A stretch of DNA of 6,099 bases. Origin: an uncultured Prevotella sp. Its GTDB lineage: Bacteria; Bacteroidota; Bacteroidia; Bacteroidales; Bacteroidaceae. Position numbers and translations under genes: made by a program. The stretch is taken from contig CALIIG010000206.1 in NCBI GenBank assembly GCA_938018155.1, positions 1 to 6,099 on the forward strand, given 5' to 3'. This document shows, piece by piece, positions 5,308-6,099 of this stretch. The notes below the pieces were generated by a model that was not told the DNA's origin, made no database searches, and saw only the letters and a list, made by a program, of their open reading frames with translations. Numbering within the stretch: position 1 is the first letter of the stretch; every line of letters begins with the position of its first letter.

Positions 5308-6033
5308 ATGACTTTACGAGAAATTTTGGAGCACCGTCGTGCCGTGAGAAAATATGATCCGCAGCAGAAACTCGATGATGAGCGCGTGCGTGAATGTCTT
5401 CGTCTGGCAACACTGGCACCGACAAGTTCGAACATGCAGCTTTGGGAGGCTTACCATGTTACGTCAAAAGATACGCTGAAAGCGTTGGCCGGGGCGTGCC
5501 TCGGGCAGGGAAGCGCACGGTCGGCGCAGCAGATTGTGGTGTTCGTTACACGGCAGGATAAATACCGTGAGCATGCCCGCGAAGTGCTGAAAGCCAATAT
5601 TGACGAGGTAAATATGAACAGTCCGGAAGATAAGAAAGCCCGTCGCATTAAACTTCAGAAGCTGTATTATGAGCGGTTAATGCCGTTTATGTATTGCCGT
5701 TTCTTTGGTTTGACAGGTATTCTCCGCAAGGTATTTATGCAGGTATCGGGCCTTTTTCGCCCGGTTACGCGTCAGGTTACGGAGGCTGATATGCGTGCAG
5801 TGGTGCACAAAAGCTGTGCATTGGCCGCGCAAACTTTCATGCTGGCTATGAGTGAACAGGGTTATGACACGTGCCCGCTGGAGGGATTCGACAGCCTGCG
5901 CGTAAAAAGGGTGCTCGGCCTGCCTCACAATTGCGGCATCAATATGGTGATAACATGCGGTGTTCGCGTGCCCGAAGGGGTTCGCGGTGAACGTTATCGC
6001 CTGCCTTTCAGCGAGTTTTATCATCAGGTTTAG
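5308..6033 (+). CDS. FMN-dependent nitroreductase-family oxidoreductase
   Basis: This 241-residue cytoplasmic protein has no signal peptide. It shows nitroreductase-family marks: RRAVRKYD (10-17), which binds the FMN phosphate and ribityl chain in the family, APTSSNMQLW (37-46), the helix HKSCALAAQTFMLAMSEQGYDTCPLEGFD (in parts 167-195) with its flavin-contacting loop, and a C-terminal RYRLPFSEF (229-237). Such enzymes form homodimers with two flavins at the interface and use NAD(P)H to reduce nitro compounds, quinones or flavins; the natural substrate cannot be read from sequence. Between the two halves there is a charged stretch (92-119) and an unusual hydrophobic-basic segment (about 125-157, MPFMYCRFFGLTGILRK), longer than in NfsB-type enzymes. 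It could cover the active site or touch the membrane. The gene is divergent from the metal operon, has its own promoter box and terminator, and seems to stand alone. The ATG is the first in frame after the promoter box. Confidence 0.88.
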   Translation: MTLREILEHRRAVRKYDPQQKLDDERVRECLRLATLAPTSSNMQLWEAYHVTSKDTLKALAGACLGQGSARSAQQIVVFVTRQDKYREHAREVLKANIDEVNMNSPEDKKARRIKLQKLYYERLMPFMYCRFFGLTGILRKVFMQVSGLFRPVTRQVTEADMRAVVHKSCALAAQTFMLAMSEQGYDTCPLEGFDSLRVKRVLGLPHNCGINMVITCGVRVPEGVRGERYRLPFSEFYHQV

Positions 6034-6057
6034 CCTGTCACGGATTATTGACGATAT

Positions 6058-6099
6058 AAAAAAGTGCCGCAATCAACATCGTTGGTCGCGGCACTTTTT
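6058..6099 (+). terminator. Long bidirectional terminator after the nitroreductase gene
   Basis: GTGCCGC (6064-6070) pairs perfectly with GCGGCAC (6088-6094). After one A-C mismatch the stem continues as ATCAAC with GTTGGT (one wobble), closed by an ATC loop. AAAAAA (6058-6063) precedes it and TTTTT (6095-6099) follows, so it can work in both directions. It starts 24 bases after the TAG. Confidence 0.9.

Noticed and set aside
5677..6072. Minus-strand ORF of 131 codons opposite the nitroreductase
   Set aside because: It starts inside the terminator region and is wholly antisense to a recognisable nitroreductase. Shadow frame.

Overview
The window looks like a piece of a Bacteroidota chromosome, most likely Bacteroidales and possibly Prevotella-like. 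Evidence: a SusC-type TonB-dependent receptor with an N-terminal carboxypeptidase-regulatory-like domain, promoter-like TAnnTTTG boxes in place of sigma70 -10 boxes, A/T-rich leaders without Shine-Dalgarno sites before most genes, and moderate GC. The genus is inferred. No rRNA, tRNA, CRISPR array or insertion sequence was seen.

Layout. Positions 1-97 hold a short hairpin-rich intergenic stretch with an imperfectly repeated GGA(A)TGACAA motif. Positions 98-187 hold a 29-codon single-helix membrane micro-ORF with a clear purine-rich ribosome site. A very strong bidirectional terminator (235-279) separates it from the convergent minus-strand gene at 359-2188. That gene encodes a secreted serine hydrolase of the CocE/NonD (S15-like) superfamily. 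Its catalytic triad and carboxylate cluster match the alpha-amino-acid ester hydrolases. It has its own promoter (2229-2261), just past the terminator (2271-2299) of the next minus-strand unit.

That unit runs leftward from about 5160 to 2271. It encodes a small Cys/His-rich two-helix membrane protein (best start at 5112, ATG) followed by a 757-residue TonB-dependent receptor with ZnuD-like features. Together they look like an outer-membrane metal (zinc or copper) or metal-complex acquisition unit. A perfect 8-1-8 inverted repeat (5136-5152) sits just after the predicted transcription start and is a candidate operator or leader hairpin.

Divergent from it, on the plus strand, is a 241-residue FMN nitroreductase-family protein (5308-6033) with its own TAnnTTTG box. 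The window ends in a long bidirectional terminator (6058-6099).

The most interesting points are the ester-hydrolase active-site signature, the metal-binding small protein/receptor pair with its palindrome, and the 29-residue micro-ORF. Nothing here is clearly a wholly new system.
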